Assembly: GCA_963643165.1 (NCBI GenBank)
Contig: CAVIJD010000007.1
Coordinates: forward strand, 12,216-76,215
Source: F23-D06 sp963643165
GTDB lineage: Bacteria; Bacteroidota; Bacteroidia; Bacteroidales; WCHB1-69
Direction: 5' to 3'
DNA length: 64,000 bases
A program made the position numbers and the translations under genes. The notes under the pieces are model-generated. The model saw only the letters and a list, made by a program, of their open reading frames with translations, did not search any database and had not been told where the DNA came from. Shown in pieces: positions 24,805-32,896 of the stretch (position 1 is the first letter of the stretch; every line of letters starts with the position of its first letter).

Positions 24805-26112
24805 TTAGGCAAAGAGGGTGGCGGCAGTACACCGCGAGACGGTAAGGTCGGCATATTCGCCGATTTGATGATTGCCACGCGGGAATATGATGACTTTGTT
24901 TTGGCTGTTACGGCCGTAGAGCTGGTTGGCAGAGCGTTTTGACACGCCCTCCACGAGCACACGGAATGTTTTGCCAATGTCACGTTGGTTGCTTTGCAGC
25001 GAAAGTTCGCCTTGCAAGGCTATGATTTCTTCGAGGCGGCGGGTTTTCTCCTCGTCCGGAATGTCGTCTTTGAAACGTTTGGCCGCCATGGTGCCGCCGC
25101 GCTCCGAATATTTGAACATGTAGGCATATTCGTAGCCCACCTCCCGCATCAAGGAAAGGGTCTGCTCGTGGTCTTCCAACGTCTCGCCGCAGAAGCCGGC
25201 GATGATGTCTGTGGAGATGGCACAGTCGGGTATCAAGGTCTTGATACGCCGTACCCGTTCCATATAGTATTCGCGGGTATAAACCCGGTTCATCCTTTTC
25301 AGCACGCTATTGCTGCCCGACTGCACCGGCAAGTGTATGTATTTGCAGATGTTGTCATACGAGGCTATGGTTTCTATCAGTTCGTCTGACAGGTCTTTAG
25401 GATGCGAGGTGGCAAAGCGGACGCTCAAGTCCGGCGACATTTCCGCCACTTTAGCCATAAGTCCGGCAAAAGTCAGCGGCTTGCCCTCGCCGTCCCAATG
25501 GTAGGAGTTCACGTTCTGACCAAGGAGTGTCACCTCTTTGTAGCCGTCGCGGAGCAGTTGTTCCACCTCGTTCATGATGGTTTTAGGGCTGCGGCTGCGT
25601 TCGCGCCCGCGAGTGTAGGGCACAACGCAATAGGTGCAGAAATTGTTGCACCCGCGCATGATGGAGACAAATGCCGACACGCCGTTGAGGTCATAGCGCA
25701 AGGGCATAATGTCGTGATAGGTTTCCTCTTCAGAGAGCATGACGTTGAATTGGGCTTCACCATGTTCCGAGTCGGCTATCAGAGCGGGGAGGCTGCGGTA
25801 GGCATCCGGGCCGGCAATAAAGTTGAGCACGGGTTCTGTCTGCAGCAGTTCCTCTTTCATCCGTTCTGCCATGCAGCCGATAAGTCCGACTTGCAGGCGC
25901 GGCCGTTTGCGTTTCAGCGACTCCAGCTCATTGAGGCGCTTGTGGATACGCTGCTCTGCCTTGTCACGGATAGAACAGGTGTTGAGAAGGACAAGGTCTG
26001 CCTCTTGAATGGAGTCTGTAATTTGGTATGTGTCTTTTAATATGGATGCAACAACTTCACTGTCTGCAAAATTCATCTGGCATCCGTATGTTTCGATGTA
26101 CAGTTTTTTCAT
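24805..26112 (-). CDS. miaB: tRNA-2-methylthio-N6-dimethylallyladenosine synthase
   Basis: 435 residues. The N-terminal MTTase domain carries YGCQMNFADSE and two further cysteines (LLNTCSIRDKAEQ, VGLIGCMAERM). The radical SAM core has GCNNFCTYCVVPYTRGRE, and a TRAM domain closes the protein. It methylthiolates A37 of tRNAs reading U-starting codons. ATG 26112 (MKKLYIETYGCQMN) is chosen: the longer frame would start inside the upstream terminator hairpin. The -7 box ends just 5 bases before this ATG, predicting a leaderless mRNA. Confidence 0.96.
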   Translation of the reverse strand: MKKLYIETYGCQMNFADSEVVASILKDTYQITDSIQEADLVLLNTCSIRDKAEQRIHKRLNELESLKRKRPRLQVGLIGCMAERMKEELLQTEPVLNFIAGPDAYRSLPALIADSEHGEAQFNVMLSEEETYHDIMPLRYDLNGVSAFVSIMRGCNNFCTYCVVPYTRGRERSRSPKTIMNEVEQLLRDGYKEVTLLGQNVNSYHWDGEGKPLTFAGLMAKVAEMSPDLSVRFATSHPKDLSDELIETIASYDNICKYIHLPVQSGSNSVLKRMNRVYTREYYMERVRRIKTLIPDCAISTDIIAGFCGETLEDHEQTLSLMREVGYEYAYMFKYSERGGTMAAKRFKDDIPDEEKTRRLEEIIALQGELSLQSNQRDIGKTFRVLVEGVSKRSANQLYGRNSQNKVIIFPRGNHQIGEYADLTVSRCTAATLFA

Positions 26113-26117
26113 AGGGG

Positions 26118-26125
26118 CAAAAGTA
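26118..26125 (-). promoter_or_regulatory. -7 box TACTTTTG (minus strand) for miaB-mutS2-amn
   Basis: Only 5 bases before the miaB ATG and immediately after the T run of the upstream terminator. Confidence 0.65.
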
Positions 26126-26130
26126 CAAAA

Positions 26131-26155
26131 AAAGGGCATCTTTAAGATGCCCTTT
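26131..26155 (-). terminator. Terminator of the T9SS cargo gene
   Basis: AAAGGGCATC (26131-26140) pairs perfectly with GATGCCCTTT (26146-26155). On the minus strand it is followed by seven T, then directly by the miaB -7 box. Confidence 0.85.
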
Positions 26156-26230
26156 CCCATTTATTCACTTAAACTTACAAACATAAAACACCAAAATGAA
26201 AAGAAAAAACAATTCTACTTTGCTCGCAGA

Positions 26231-27052
26231 TTATTTCTTCAAGAACTTTTGGGTTGTGCCGTTCATGCGGACAAAGTACATGCCAGACTCAAGGCTGGAG
26301 ATGTTGATTTGTGCATTGCCTTGAACGTTTTCTGTCATGACGATTTGTCCCAGCATATTGCTAACTTCAGCGACGCCTTCGCCTTTGATGTTCAGCATAT
26401 TGGTAGCAGGGTTAGGATATACGGCGAATGTTTCAGCTTCGTTGTCCTCGATGCCGGTGCCGGTAGAGACGGTCACGTCATCAAGGCAGAAACCGAACAC
26501 GTCGTTTGAAACGACATTGATGGCGACAAATTTCGTGCCTGCAGGATATTCGTAGGTAAATTCGGTCCATTCAGCATCTACGTCAACGTTGTTGCCTGCA
26601 GAGATTTTTGTGAAGCTTTCCGGGTCGTTGTTTGTAGAAGAAGCATAAACGACGAATGATTCTGAGCCATAGGCGTCTGTGAGAGCTTTAGCCCAGAAAG
26701 AGAATGTGCCGGCATTGCCGTTCAGTTGTGTGCTGACAATCCAGTCGTTGTTCGGAGGGGTGGTAGCAGCCCATGAAACCAGATACTTGTCGCCAGAATG
26801 AGCAGGATAGTCTTCGCTCAAATCTGCGGTTGCTGCACTGGGGTTGAAGACGATGAATGCCATTGGCTGGTAAGCGTTTTCCCAAGTGATGCCGCTCATT
26901 CCGTAGGTCTCGGATTCATCCAAATCGTAGAAAGTCCAAGCGCCGGCAGGGTCGATGGTGAAGTCGGCATAACTTTCAAAATCATCTGTGTACTGAGCAT
27001 TTGCAACTGCAAAAGCGCACAGAACCATTGCTAAAGAGAAAAATTTCTTCAT
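26231..27052 (-). CDS. Secreted choice-of-anchor/cleaved-adhesin-like protein with T9SS sorting signal
   Basis: 273 residues. Signal peptide MKKFFSLAMVLCAFAVANAQ. The jelly-roll domain (~25-195) contains DDFESYADFTIDPAGAWTF, YLVSWAATTPPNNDWIVS and AGTFSFWAKAL, the pattern of cleaved-adhesin/choice-of-anchor J domains. The last ~70 residues are a type A T9SS sorting domain: EAEAFxVYPNP-like start (FAVYPNPATNMLNIKG), VSNMLGQIV and the end SLESGMYFVRMNGTTQKFLKK. The protein would cross the outer membrane through the type IX system and be released or surface-anchored. The ligand is unknown. It is monocistronic with a good promoter and terminator. Confidence 0.85.
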   Translation of the reverse strand: MKKFFSLAMVLCAFAVANAQYTDDFESYADFTIDPAGAWTFYDLDESETYGMSGITWENAYQPMAFIVFNPSAATADLSEDYPAHSGDKYLVSWAATTPPNNDWIVSTQLNGNAGTFSFWAKALTDAYGSESFVVYASSTNNDPESFTKISAGNNVDVDAEWTEFTYEYPAGTKFVAINVVSNDVFGFCLDDVTVSTGTGIEDNEAETFAVYPNPATNMLNIKGEGVAEVSNMLGQIVMTENVQGNAQINISSLESGMYFVRMNGTTQKFLKK

Positions 27053-27102
27053 AGATTTAAAATTTTAGTTTGACTAATATTGATGTTCTTTTTTTAACGG
27101 GG

Positions 27103-27135
27103 CAAATGTAGCAATTATATCGTATGCTTGGCAAG
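27103..27135 (-). promoter_or_regulatory. Promoter of the T9SS cargo gene
   Basis: Minus strand: CTTG (27135-27132), 21 bases, TACATTTG (27110-27103), then about 50 bases of A/T-rich leader to ATG 27052. Spacing fits the Bacteroidota -33/-7 arrangement. Confidence 0.6.
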
Positions 27136-27175
27136 TTTTTTTGCTAAAAAAATATCAAACGTGGCATGTTCGTAA

Positions 27176-28474
27176 TTATTTCGTGTCGAGCACGAGGGCG
27201 TCGGCCACCACTTCGGCGAGCGATTTCACCTCAACGCCTAAGTGATAGGTGTGGTTGATTTGGTTGAGTTGATCTACGCAGTTGTGGCATGGCGTAATGA
27301 CCACTTGCGCGCCCGTAGCGGCAATTTGGTCGGCTTTTATCTTGCCCGCTTTGAGTCTGCGTTCGTTGTACTCGCTCATGGCAAGCAGGCCGCCGCCACC
27401 ACCGCAGCAGAAGTTGTCGCTGCCATACGGGTCCATCTCTGTCAAGTTGGCCACCGACTGTTTCACCACAAAGCGCAGTGAGTTGAACAGACCGCCGTTG
27501 CGCGTGATGTTGCATGGGTCATGAATGGTGTACTTCTTGGTGTTCAGATTCTTGTCCACCTTGATTTTCCCTGACTTGATGTATTGTTCCAGCAGTTCTA
27601 TCAGCGTGATGATCTTGAAGTCGGGGTGGGTTTTCAGGTAGTTGGGGGCTTCCCAGCGGAGTGCTCGCGAGCCGTGTCCACACTCGCCGAGCACCAGCGT
27701 GCGGCAGTGCAGCTTGTGTACTTCGTCGAACATGTTGCGGGCTATGGCCGACGCTTCGGCATCATTGCCGGAGAAATAACCATAGTTTGTCACATCGTAC
27801 ATCTCCGTTGAGAGGGTCCAGTCGGCTTTGGCGGCATAGAAGATTTTGGCGGCCGCGGCAATGGAGAGCGGGAAGAATTTGGGCTCTCGCGGATTCAGGG
27901 TGTAGAGCATCTCGGCGCCATCCTTGTTGAGCGGTATGGCGGCCTCTTCACCGGCCTCGTCCTGCAGCTCTTCTTCCATCCAGGTGACAGTGTCCACAAA
28001 GTCCTCCGTCGGGATGGCCATATTGTTGCCCGTCTGGACGGCAGCATCTACGGTGGCCTGCAACGAAGCCGGCACTTCACCCATGGCAGCCAGCATCCGG
28101 CGTCCCGTGCGCACTACGAATGGTATGTCAACGCCTATGGAACAATGACTTACGCAGCGTCCGCACATGGTGCAAGCCCCAAACAGTGAATCTACCATCT
28201 CGGAAACAGTGCCCTCGTCAAGGTCGCGAGCATGCGTCAGCCGCGGCGCAGCTTTGCCTAAAAAGGTGCAATAGCGGCGGTATATGGAAGATACCATGTC
28301 CACTTTCTTCCCTGGTATGAACTTGGGGTCTTGGAATGTTTTATAGAAAAGGCAACTCGTCCCACACAATCCGCAATGAACACAGGCATTGAGATGGGTG
28401 AGCAGTTTGCTGTCTGTCTGCGCCGTTAATATGTCAAGGGCTTTCTGGATTTTTTCTTGTGATATTTCTTTCAT
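27176..28474 (-). CDS. (Fe-S)-binding oxidoreductase subunit (GlcF/HdrD-like)
   Basis: 432 residues from ATG 28474. The N-terminal ferredoxin-like half has two 4Fe-4S motifs, CVHCGLCGTSCLFYK and CTMCGRCVSHCSIGVDIP. The C-terminal half has two cysteine-rich CCG-type domains, visible as LVLGECGHGSRALRWEAP, HDPCNITRNGG, DNFCCGGGGGLLAMSE and ITPCHNCVDQLNQI. This is the layout of heterodisulfide reductase D, GlcF and DsrK-like electron carriers. It usually partners with a membrane cytochrome or flavoprotein, but none is adjacent. The longer upstream frame (to 28675) overlaps the divergent gene and is rejected. Confidence 0.85.
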   Translation of the reverse strand: MKEISQEKIQKALDILTAQTDSKLLTHLNACVHCGLCGTSCLFYKTFQDPKFIPGKKVDMVSSIYRRYCTFLGKAAPRLTHARDLDEGTVSEMVDSLFGACTMCGRCVSHCSIGVDIPFVVRTGRRMLAAMGEVPASLQATVDAAVQTGNNMAIPTEDFVDTVTWMEEELQDEAGEEAAIPLNKDGAEMLYTLNPREPKFFPLSIAAAAKIFYAAKADWTLSTEMYDVTNYGYFSGNDAEASAIARNMFDEVHKLHCRTLVLGECGHGSRALRWEAPNYLKTHPDFKIITLIELLEQYIKSGKIKVDKNLNTKKYTIHDPCNITRNGGLFNSLRFVVKQSVANLTEMDPYGSDNFCCGGGGGLLAMSEYNERRLKAGKIKADQIAATGAQVVITPCHNCVDQLNQINHTYHLGVEVKSLAEVVADALVLDTK

Positions 28475-28501
28475 CTTGAAATGTCCTGTTTTTTCGGGCG
28501 G

Positions 28502-28509
28502 CAAATATA
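28502..28509 (-). promoter_or_regulatory. -7 box TATATTTG (minus strand) for the Fe-S oxidoreductase gene
   Basis: 27 bases before ATG 28474. A weaker + strand box CATCTTTG (28531-28538) faces away from it for the radical SAM gene. Confidence 0.55.
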
Positions 28510-28565
28510 GAAAAATTCTGTTTTTTTTCGCATCTTTGCGCCCCTTAACTCTAAATAGGAATGTT

Positions 28566-29321
28566 ATGCTGAGAGAAGAAACTGTTTTCGGTCCTATCCA
28601 TTCGCGGAGACTCGGAAATTCATTGGGTATAAATATTTTGCCGCAGAACGGTAAATTCTGCAACTTTGACTGCATCTACTGCGAGTGCGGTTGGAACAAA
28701 GACGGCATGGACGACCGCCATCTGCCGTCAACGGAAGAGGTGCGCCTTGCCCTGGAACAGAAACTCGAATCCTGCCGACTTAACGGCACACCGATAGACT
28801 CCATCACGTTCAGCGGCGATGGCGAGTCAACACTGCACCCCGACTTTCCGGCTATCATCGACCTCACGTTGGCGCTGCGCGACAAGTATTTCCCTACAGC
28901 CAAAGTGTCGGTGCTCTCCAATGCCACCCGGGCGTTTGTGCCGGCAGTCTTCGACGCCTTGCGCAAAGTTGATAACCCGATTATGAAGATTGACGCCCCC
29001 ACCAATGAACTGATCGCCCAAATAAACCACCCCGCCCCGGGCTACGACATTGCCAAAGTGGTGGCGTCGCTCAAACCGTTCAACGGCAACTTTGTCTTGC
29101 AGACTATGATGCTGCGCAGCAGCCATTTCGACTCTTCCTCCCCGGCAGTGCTGGAGGGCTGGATGGACATAGTGCGACAACTCCGCCCCCGCGAGATCAT
29201 GGTCTATACCATCGACAGACCTACCCCCGAAGAGGGACTGCAGAAATTCACAGAAGCGGAAATGCGTGAACTGGTGCGTCCGCTGACCGACGAGGGCTTC
29301 AAAATCCAGATCCGGGGATAA
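28566..29321 (+). CDS. Radical SAM protein, COG0731-like
   Basis: 251 residues from ATG 28566. The start VFGPIHSRRLGNSLGINILP is followed by the cluster motif CNFDCIYCECGW (C-x3-C-x2-C, about residues 37-44). SITFSGDGESTLHPDFP is the SAM-binding beta strand, and VLSNATRAFVPAVFDAL and PTPEEGLQKF complete the family pattern. COG0731 includes the tRNA wyosine enzyme Taw1 in archaea, but the bacterial branch has no assigned reaction. Transcribed divergently from the Fe-S protein gene and convergent with priA. Confidence 0.82.
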   Translation: MLREETVFGPIHSRRLGNSLGINILPQNGKFCNFDCIYCECGWNKDGMDDRHLPSTEEVRLALEQKLESCRLNGTPIDSITFSGDGESTLHPDFPAIIDLTLALRDKYFPTAKVSVLSNATRAFVPAVFDALRKVDNPIMKIDAPTNELIAQINHPAPGYDIAKVVASLKPFNGNFVLQTMMLRSSHFDSSSPAVLEGWMDIVRQLRPREIMVYTIDRPTPEEGLQKFTEAEMRELVRPLTDEGFKIQIRG

Positions 29322-29332
29322 CCTTAACGTCA

Positions 29333-31912
29333 TCAGGCATCTACATTGACGACGCACCGCACCGACTTATATTCCTTTTCGCTCTGAAAAGCGTTCAAGA
29401 TCTCTGACAGCCTGTTTTTGTTCTTCTCGAGATGTGCATCTTTGGGCAATTTTATCCAGAAGTCTTCGAGATAATAGTTCTGTATGCGTGACACGATGGG
29501 GAACTCGGGGCCGAGCACCTGCGCTCCGAATGTTTTTCGCAACGGCACTGCCAACGCCTGCGCCGCCTTGCTGACCGTCTGCTCGTCAGGATGCTTGAGC
29601 GTGATTTTCACCATCCGGGATACGGGCGGATAATGGAACTCTTTGCGTTCGGCAATCTGACTCCGGTACATGGCGGCAAAATCATTTGACACCACATACT
29701 GCAAAGCCGGGTGCTGCGGCTGACACGACTGGATGATGACTTTGCCCGGAATCTCTTTCCGTCCCGCGCGGCCGCTTACCTGTGCCAGCAACTGGAAAGC
29801 CCGCTCAAAAGAGCGAAAGTCAGGGTACGACAGCAAGGCATCGGCATTGAGGATGCCTACAACGCTAACGCTGTCAAAGTCAAGTCCTTTGGTTACCATT
29901 TGCGTGCCCACTAAGATGTCGGTCTTGTGCTGCTCAAAGTCGGTGATGATTTGCTGATAGGCGTTCTTGGAACGGGTGGTGTCTAAGTCCATCCGCGCAA
30001 TGACGGCATCGGGGAATATCTCGGCAAGGGTGTCTTCCACTTTTTCAGTGCCGAACCCTTTCATCTCGATGTCGGTGCTATGGCAGGCGGGGCACTCGCG
30101 GGGCACCGCAATGGCATAGCCGCAATAGTGGCATTTGAGCAGGTTTGTTTTCTTATGGTAGGTTAGCGTCACGTCGCAATAGCGGCAAGTGGGCATTGTT
30201 TGGCAACTGTTGCAGATCATCCTGACGGCATAGCCCCGCCGGTTTTGGAACAAGATGACCTGCTCTTTCTTTTCCAATGCTTCCGCAATTTGCCCGATGA
30301 GGTAGTCTGAAAATACTCCTTGCATCTTGCGTTGTTTTCGTGCCTCGATCATGTTGACGACCCAAATCTCAGGCAGGGTGCTCTGCGCATAGCGCTGCAT
30401 CAGTTCCACAAGCCCGTACTTTTGCTGCTGCACATTGTAGTAACTCTCGAGCGAGGGGGTGGCCGTTCCCAGCAGGGTGCGCGCGCCGTGTATGCCGGCC
30501 AGCACTATGGCCGCATCGCGGGCATGGTAGCGCGGCGCAGGGTCTTGCTGTTTGTAAGATGCGTCATGCTCCTCATCTACGATAATGAGTCCTAAGTTGT
30601 TGTACGGCAGCAGCAATGCCGACCGTGCACCTGTGATAAGCTGGTATTTGGAACTCGCCTCGGGCAAAGCATTCTGCTGCAACACACGTGCCCATATCTC
30701 GGCGCGCTCATATTCGTTGAAGCGTGAATGATATACGCCTACCCGGTCGCCGAAGTATTTGCGCAGCCGGTTCACGATTTGCGAGGTGAGGGCTATTTCG
30801 GGCAGCAGATAGAGCACCTGCTTGCCTTGTTTGAGCACCTCATCAATGAGTTTGATGTAGATTTCAGTCTTGCCGCTACCCGTAATGCCGTGCAACAACA
30901 CCACAGGATGCTGCTCAAATTGTTCGTGTATTTGGGTGAATGCCTTTTCTTGCGCCTCAGACAGGCAGATGCGCTCCGCCTCTTCCTGCGAGGCGAAGTC
31001 CACCAGTCGCGAAACGGTCAGTTCCTCCGCTTTCAGTATATCTTTTTTCAGGAGTGTTTGGAGGCGTGCTGCGGTGACGGCTGTGTTTTTCAACAATGCC
31101 GCTTTGGGCACGGCGACTGTGTAGTCGTAGCCGTTGCCGCGGTTCGTCAGCATCAAGAATGCCAACAGGCAGTCGGCTTGCGGGGCGGTGCGCGCGGAAG
31201 CGTTGAGTTGGTCAAGCAGCGCCATGAAAGCCTGCTCCTCAGCGTATGGCTCCGATAGCCTGATGACGGTCTCTTTCTTGGGCTTGTAAGGATTGCGGAC
31301 TTCTTCGTCCGTGATGACAATCTTCTTCTCTACCAATGACTTCACAATCGGGATAATCTTGCTCACCTTGACGGTTTTGCTTATTTCATCAATGGTCATC
31401 GTGTCGCGGAGCGAAAGGGCTTCGGCTATGCGCAGTTCGTACTCATTGAGTGCCGTGACGTCACCGCTGAAGTCGGGGTGCAGCCGCAGTCGTGACTCAG
31501 ACGCCAATTTAAGCGACGAGGGGAGTGCCGCGGCCATCACCTCTCCGAGGGTACACATATAGTAGCGGGCCATCCACTGCCACAACTTGAACTGAGGCTT
31601 GGAGATGACGGGCACGTCGTCAACCGCATCCAATATGTATTTGGTTGTCACCTGTTTGGGGTTGTCGGTGTGGATGCGCACCACAATGGCGGAGTAGAGA
31701 CGGCTCCGTCCGAAGGGCACTATCACGCGCATGCCGAAAGTCAAGGGATGCCCAAAGTTGTGCGGCACCCGGTAAGTGAAGAGCGACGGCAACGGCAACG
31801 GCAACAACACGTCCACGAAACGGGTGACCCAAGCGTTCTCATCCTCGTGGAGCGGCTGGGTGGAGGTGTCGGGCGTGTCGCTGAAACGGTCGTCTTGGTC
31901 TGAACAGTTCAT
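29333..31912 (-). CDS. priA: Primosomal replication restart helicase PriA
   Basis: 859 residues. The N-terminal 3'-DNA binding domain starts FVDVLLPLPLPSLFTYRVP. Helicase motifs are HGITGSGKTEIYIKLI (Walker A), IIVDEEHDASYKQQ (DEEH) and LLAQVSGRAGRKEIPG. The zinc-binding insertion is complete with paired cysteines in CNSCQTMPTCRYCD and CHYCGYAIAVPRECPAC. PriA reloads the replisome at repaired forks, so this window carries both RecG and PriA. About 28 residues precede the usual family start; no better ATG is evident. It lies 36 bases after the HAD gene. Confidence 0.96.
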   Translation of the reverse strand: MNCSDQDDRFSDTPDTSTQPLHEDENAWVTRFVDVLLPLPLPSLFTYRVPHNFGHPLTFGMRVIVPFGRSRLYSAIVVRIHTDNPKQVTTKYILDAVDDVPVISKPQFKLWQWMARYYMCTLGEVMAAALPSSLKLASESRLRLHPDFSGDVTALNEYELRIAEALSLRDTMTIDEISKTVKVSKIIPIVKSLVEKKIVITDEEVRNPYKPKKETVIRLSEPYAEEQAFMALLDQLNASARTAPQADCLLAFLMLTNRGNGYDYTVAVPKAALLKNTAVTAARLQTLLKKDILKAEELTVSRLVDFASQEEAERICLSEAQEKAFTQIHEQFEQHPVVLLHGITGSGKTEIYIKLIDEVLKQGKQVLYLLPEIALTSQIVNRLRKYFGDRVGVYHSRFNEYERAEIWARVLQQNALPEASSKYQLITGARSALLLPYNNLGLIIVDEEHDASYKQQDPAPRYHARDAAIVLAGIHGARTLLGTATPSLESYYNVQQQKYGLVELMQRYAQSTLPEIWVVNMIEARKQRKMQGVFSDYLIGQIAEALEKKEQVILFQNRRGYAVRMICNSCQTMPTCRYCDVTLTYHKKTNLLKCHYCGYAIAVPRECPACHSTDIEMKGFGTEKVEDTLAEIFPDAVIARMDLDTTRSKNAYQQIITDFEQHKTDILVGTQMVTKGLDFDSVSVVGILNADALLSYPDFRSFERAFQLLAQVSGRAGRKEIPGKVIIQSCQPQHPALQYVVSNDFAAMYRSQIAERKEFHYPPVSRMVKITLKHPDEQTVSKAAQALAVPLRKTFGAQVLGPEFPIVSRIQNYYLEDFWIKLPKDAHLEKNKNRLSEILNAFQSEKEYKSVRCVVNVDA

Positions 31913-31948
31913 CTTGCTGCGATGTTTAGGTCATCAACGCGGCAACCT

Positions 31949-32800
31949 TTACTGGCGGTTTACCTCTTGATATTTAATGTTGAGCAAGTCTTGCTCGGTA
32001 GAGACCTTGTCGATGATTTTTTTCAGCATCGTGTCCAGTTCGCCGCCCTCCGTATAAATGGTAGGGGCGATATAGTCGGATCTGTTTTGCTTGATCAGGT
32101 TGAGGCAAACATTCTTGGCCGTAGGGCTTTGCGGGTTATACACGGCAATGGTGGTGCCGCCGTAAAGGTTCACCATCTTCATGGCCGGCACGTCGGTCTC
32201 TCCGTCGCCAATGTAGATGAAGTTGGAGAACGGTACGGTACGCTGGTCTTCGGGCATCGACTTGTTGATGAGGGTGTTGTCGTAAGAGTTGTAGATGCCT
32301 TTGTTGATTCGGAACAGGTATTGAGTTTTGTTAGTGTAATTTAAGACCAAAGCGGGCCAGCAGGCGATGCCGTCGTCATCATATTGGAATCCCGAAGCGA
32401 AGATGCTTTTGAAATGTTTGGCTATGGCGGTGCCTTTGACAAACTCGCGCAGTCCTGAGGAGATGATGAAGTGTTCGAGATGGATGTTCCGTTGGGCGGC
32501 GTACGCATTGATGCGGTCAAAATAGCCGGTAACGCCCTCAAAGAAAGTGATTTTCTCGCCATAGCGCATAAAGACCTCTTCGCGGATGGGGATGTTTTTT
32601 TCCTTTGCTTTGATGAGCATAAGGTGCATATAAGCCGACACCTCGTCCATGTCGTTCTTTTTGGCCATCTCGTTGGCCTCTTGCCAGAACTCCCTTTTGT
32701 CCATGTTAAGGTCGGGTATAAAGTTGTGTTCCTGCATGTTGCCGGGTGCAAGCGTCCCGTCAAAGTCGTAGGCAATGGCCATGTTTCTGTTTTCTGTCAT
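31949..32800 (-). CDS. HAD superfamily phosphatase-like protein
   Basis: 283 residues. Motif I AIAYDFDGTLAPGN has the nucleophile Asp, LEHFIISSGLREFV gives motif II Ser, and IYIGDGETDVPAMKMVNL is motif IV. The cap is helical and inserted after motif I (residues ~25-95). A phosphoserine phosphatase-like fold is likely but the residues around the substrate are not diagnostic. The window has serC and serA without serB, so this could be tested as a phosphoserine phosphatase, although distance argues against it. It is probably co-transcribed with priA. Confidence 0.8.
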   Translation of the reverse strand: MTENRNMAIAYDFDGTLAPGNMQEHNFIPDLNMDKREFWQEANEMAKKNDMDEVSAYMHLMLIKAKEKNIPIREEVFMRYGEKITFFEGVTGYFDRINAYAAQRNIHLEHFIISSGLREFVKGTAIAKHFKSIFASGFQYDDDGIACWPALVLNYTNKTQYLFRINKGIYNSYDNTLINKSMPEDQRTVPFSNFIYIGDGETDVPAMKMVNLYGGTTIAVYNPQSPTAKNVCLNLIKQNRSDYIAPTIYTEGGELDTMLKKIIDKVSTEQDLLNIKYQEVNRQ

Positions 32801-32835
32801 GATGGTGGTGCAAAGGGGTTAATGATAGCGAAAAA

Positions 32836-32870
32836 AAACAGGCAGTCTGTTTTCTGTCAGCCGCCTGTTT
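32836..32870 (-). terminator. Terminator of the OmpA/TPR lipoprotein gene
   Basis: AAACAGGC (32836-32843) pairs with GCCTGTTT (32863-32870). On the - strand it is followed by eight T, 27 bases past the lipoprotein stop. Confidence 0.75.
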
Positions 32871-32896
32871 GTTTTAATATTTCACAGAAACGGTGA

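Noticed and set aside
26113..26160. 16-codon N-terminal extension of miaB
   Set aside because: It would translate a terminator hairpin; MKKLYIETYGCQMN is the family start.
28475..28675. 67-codon upstream extension of the Fe-S oxidoreductase
   Set aside because: It overlaps the divergent radical SAM gene and crosses the -7 box; ATG 28474 is better.
29333..32800. HAD protein as the missing phosphoserine phosphatase of the serC-serA pathway
   Set aside because: Fold is compatible, but substrate residues are not diagnostic and it is 27 kb away next to priA; kept only as a possibility.
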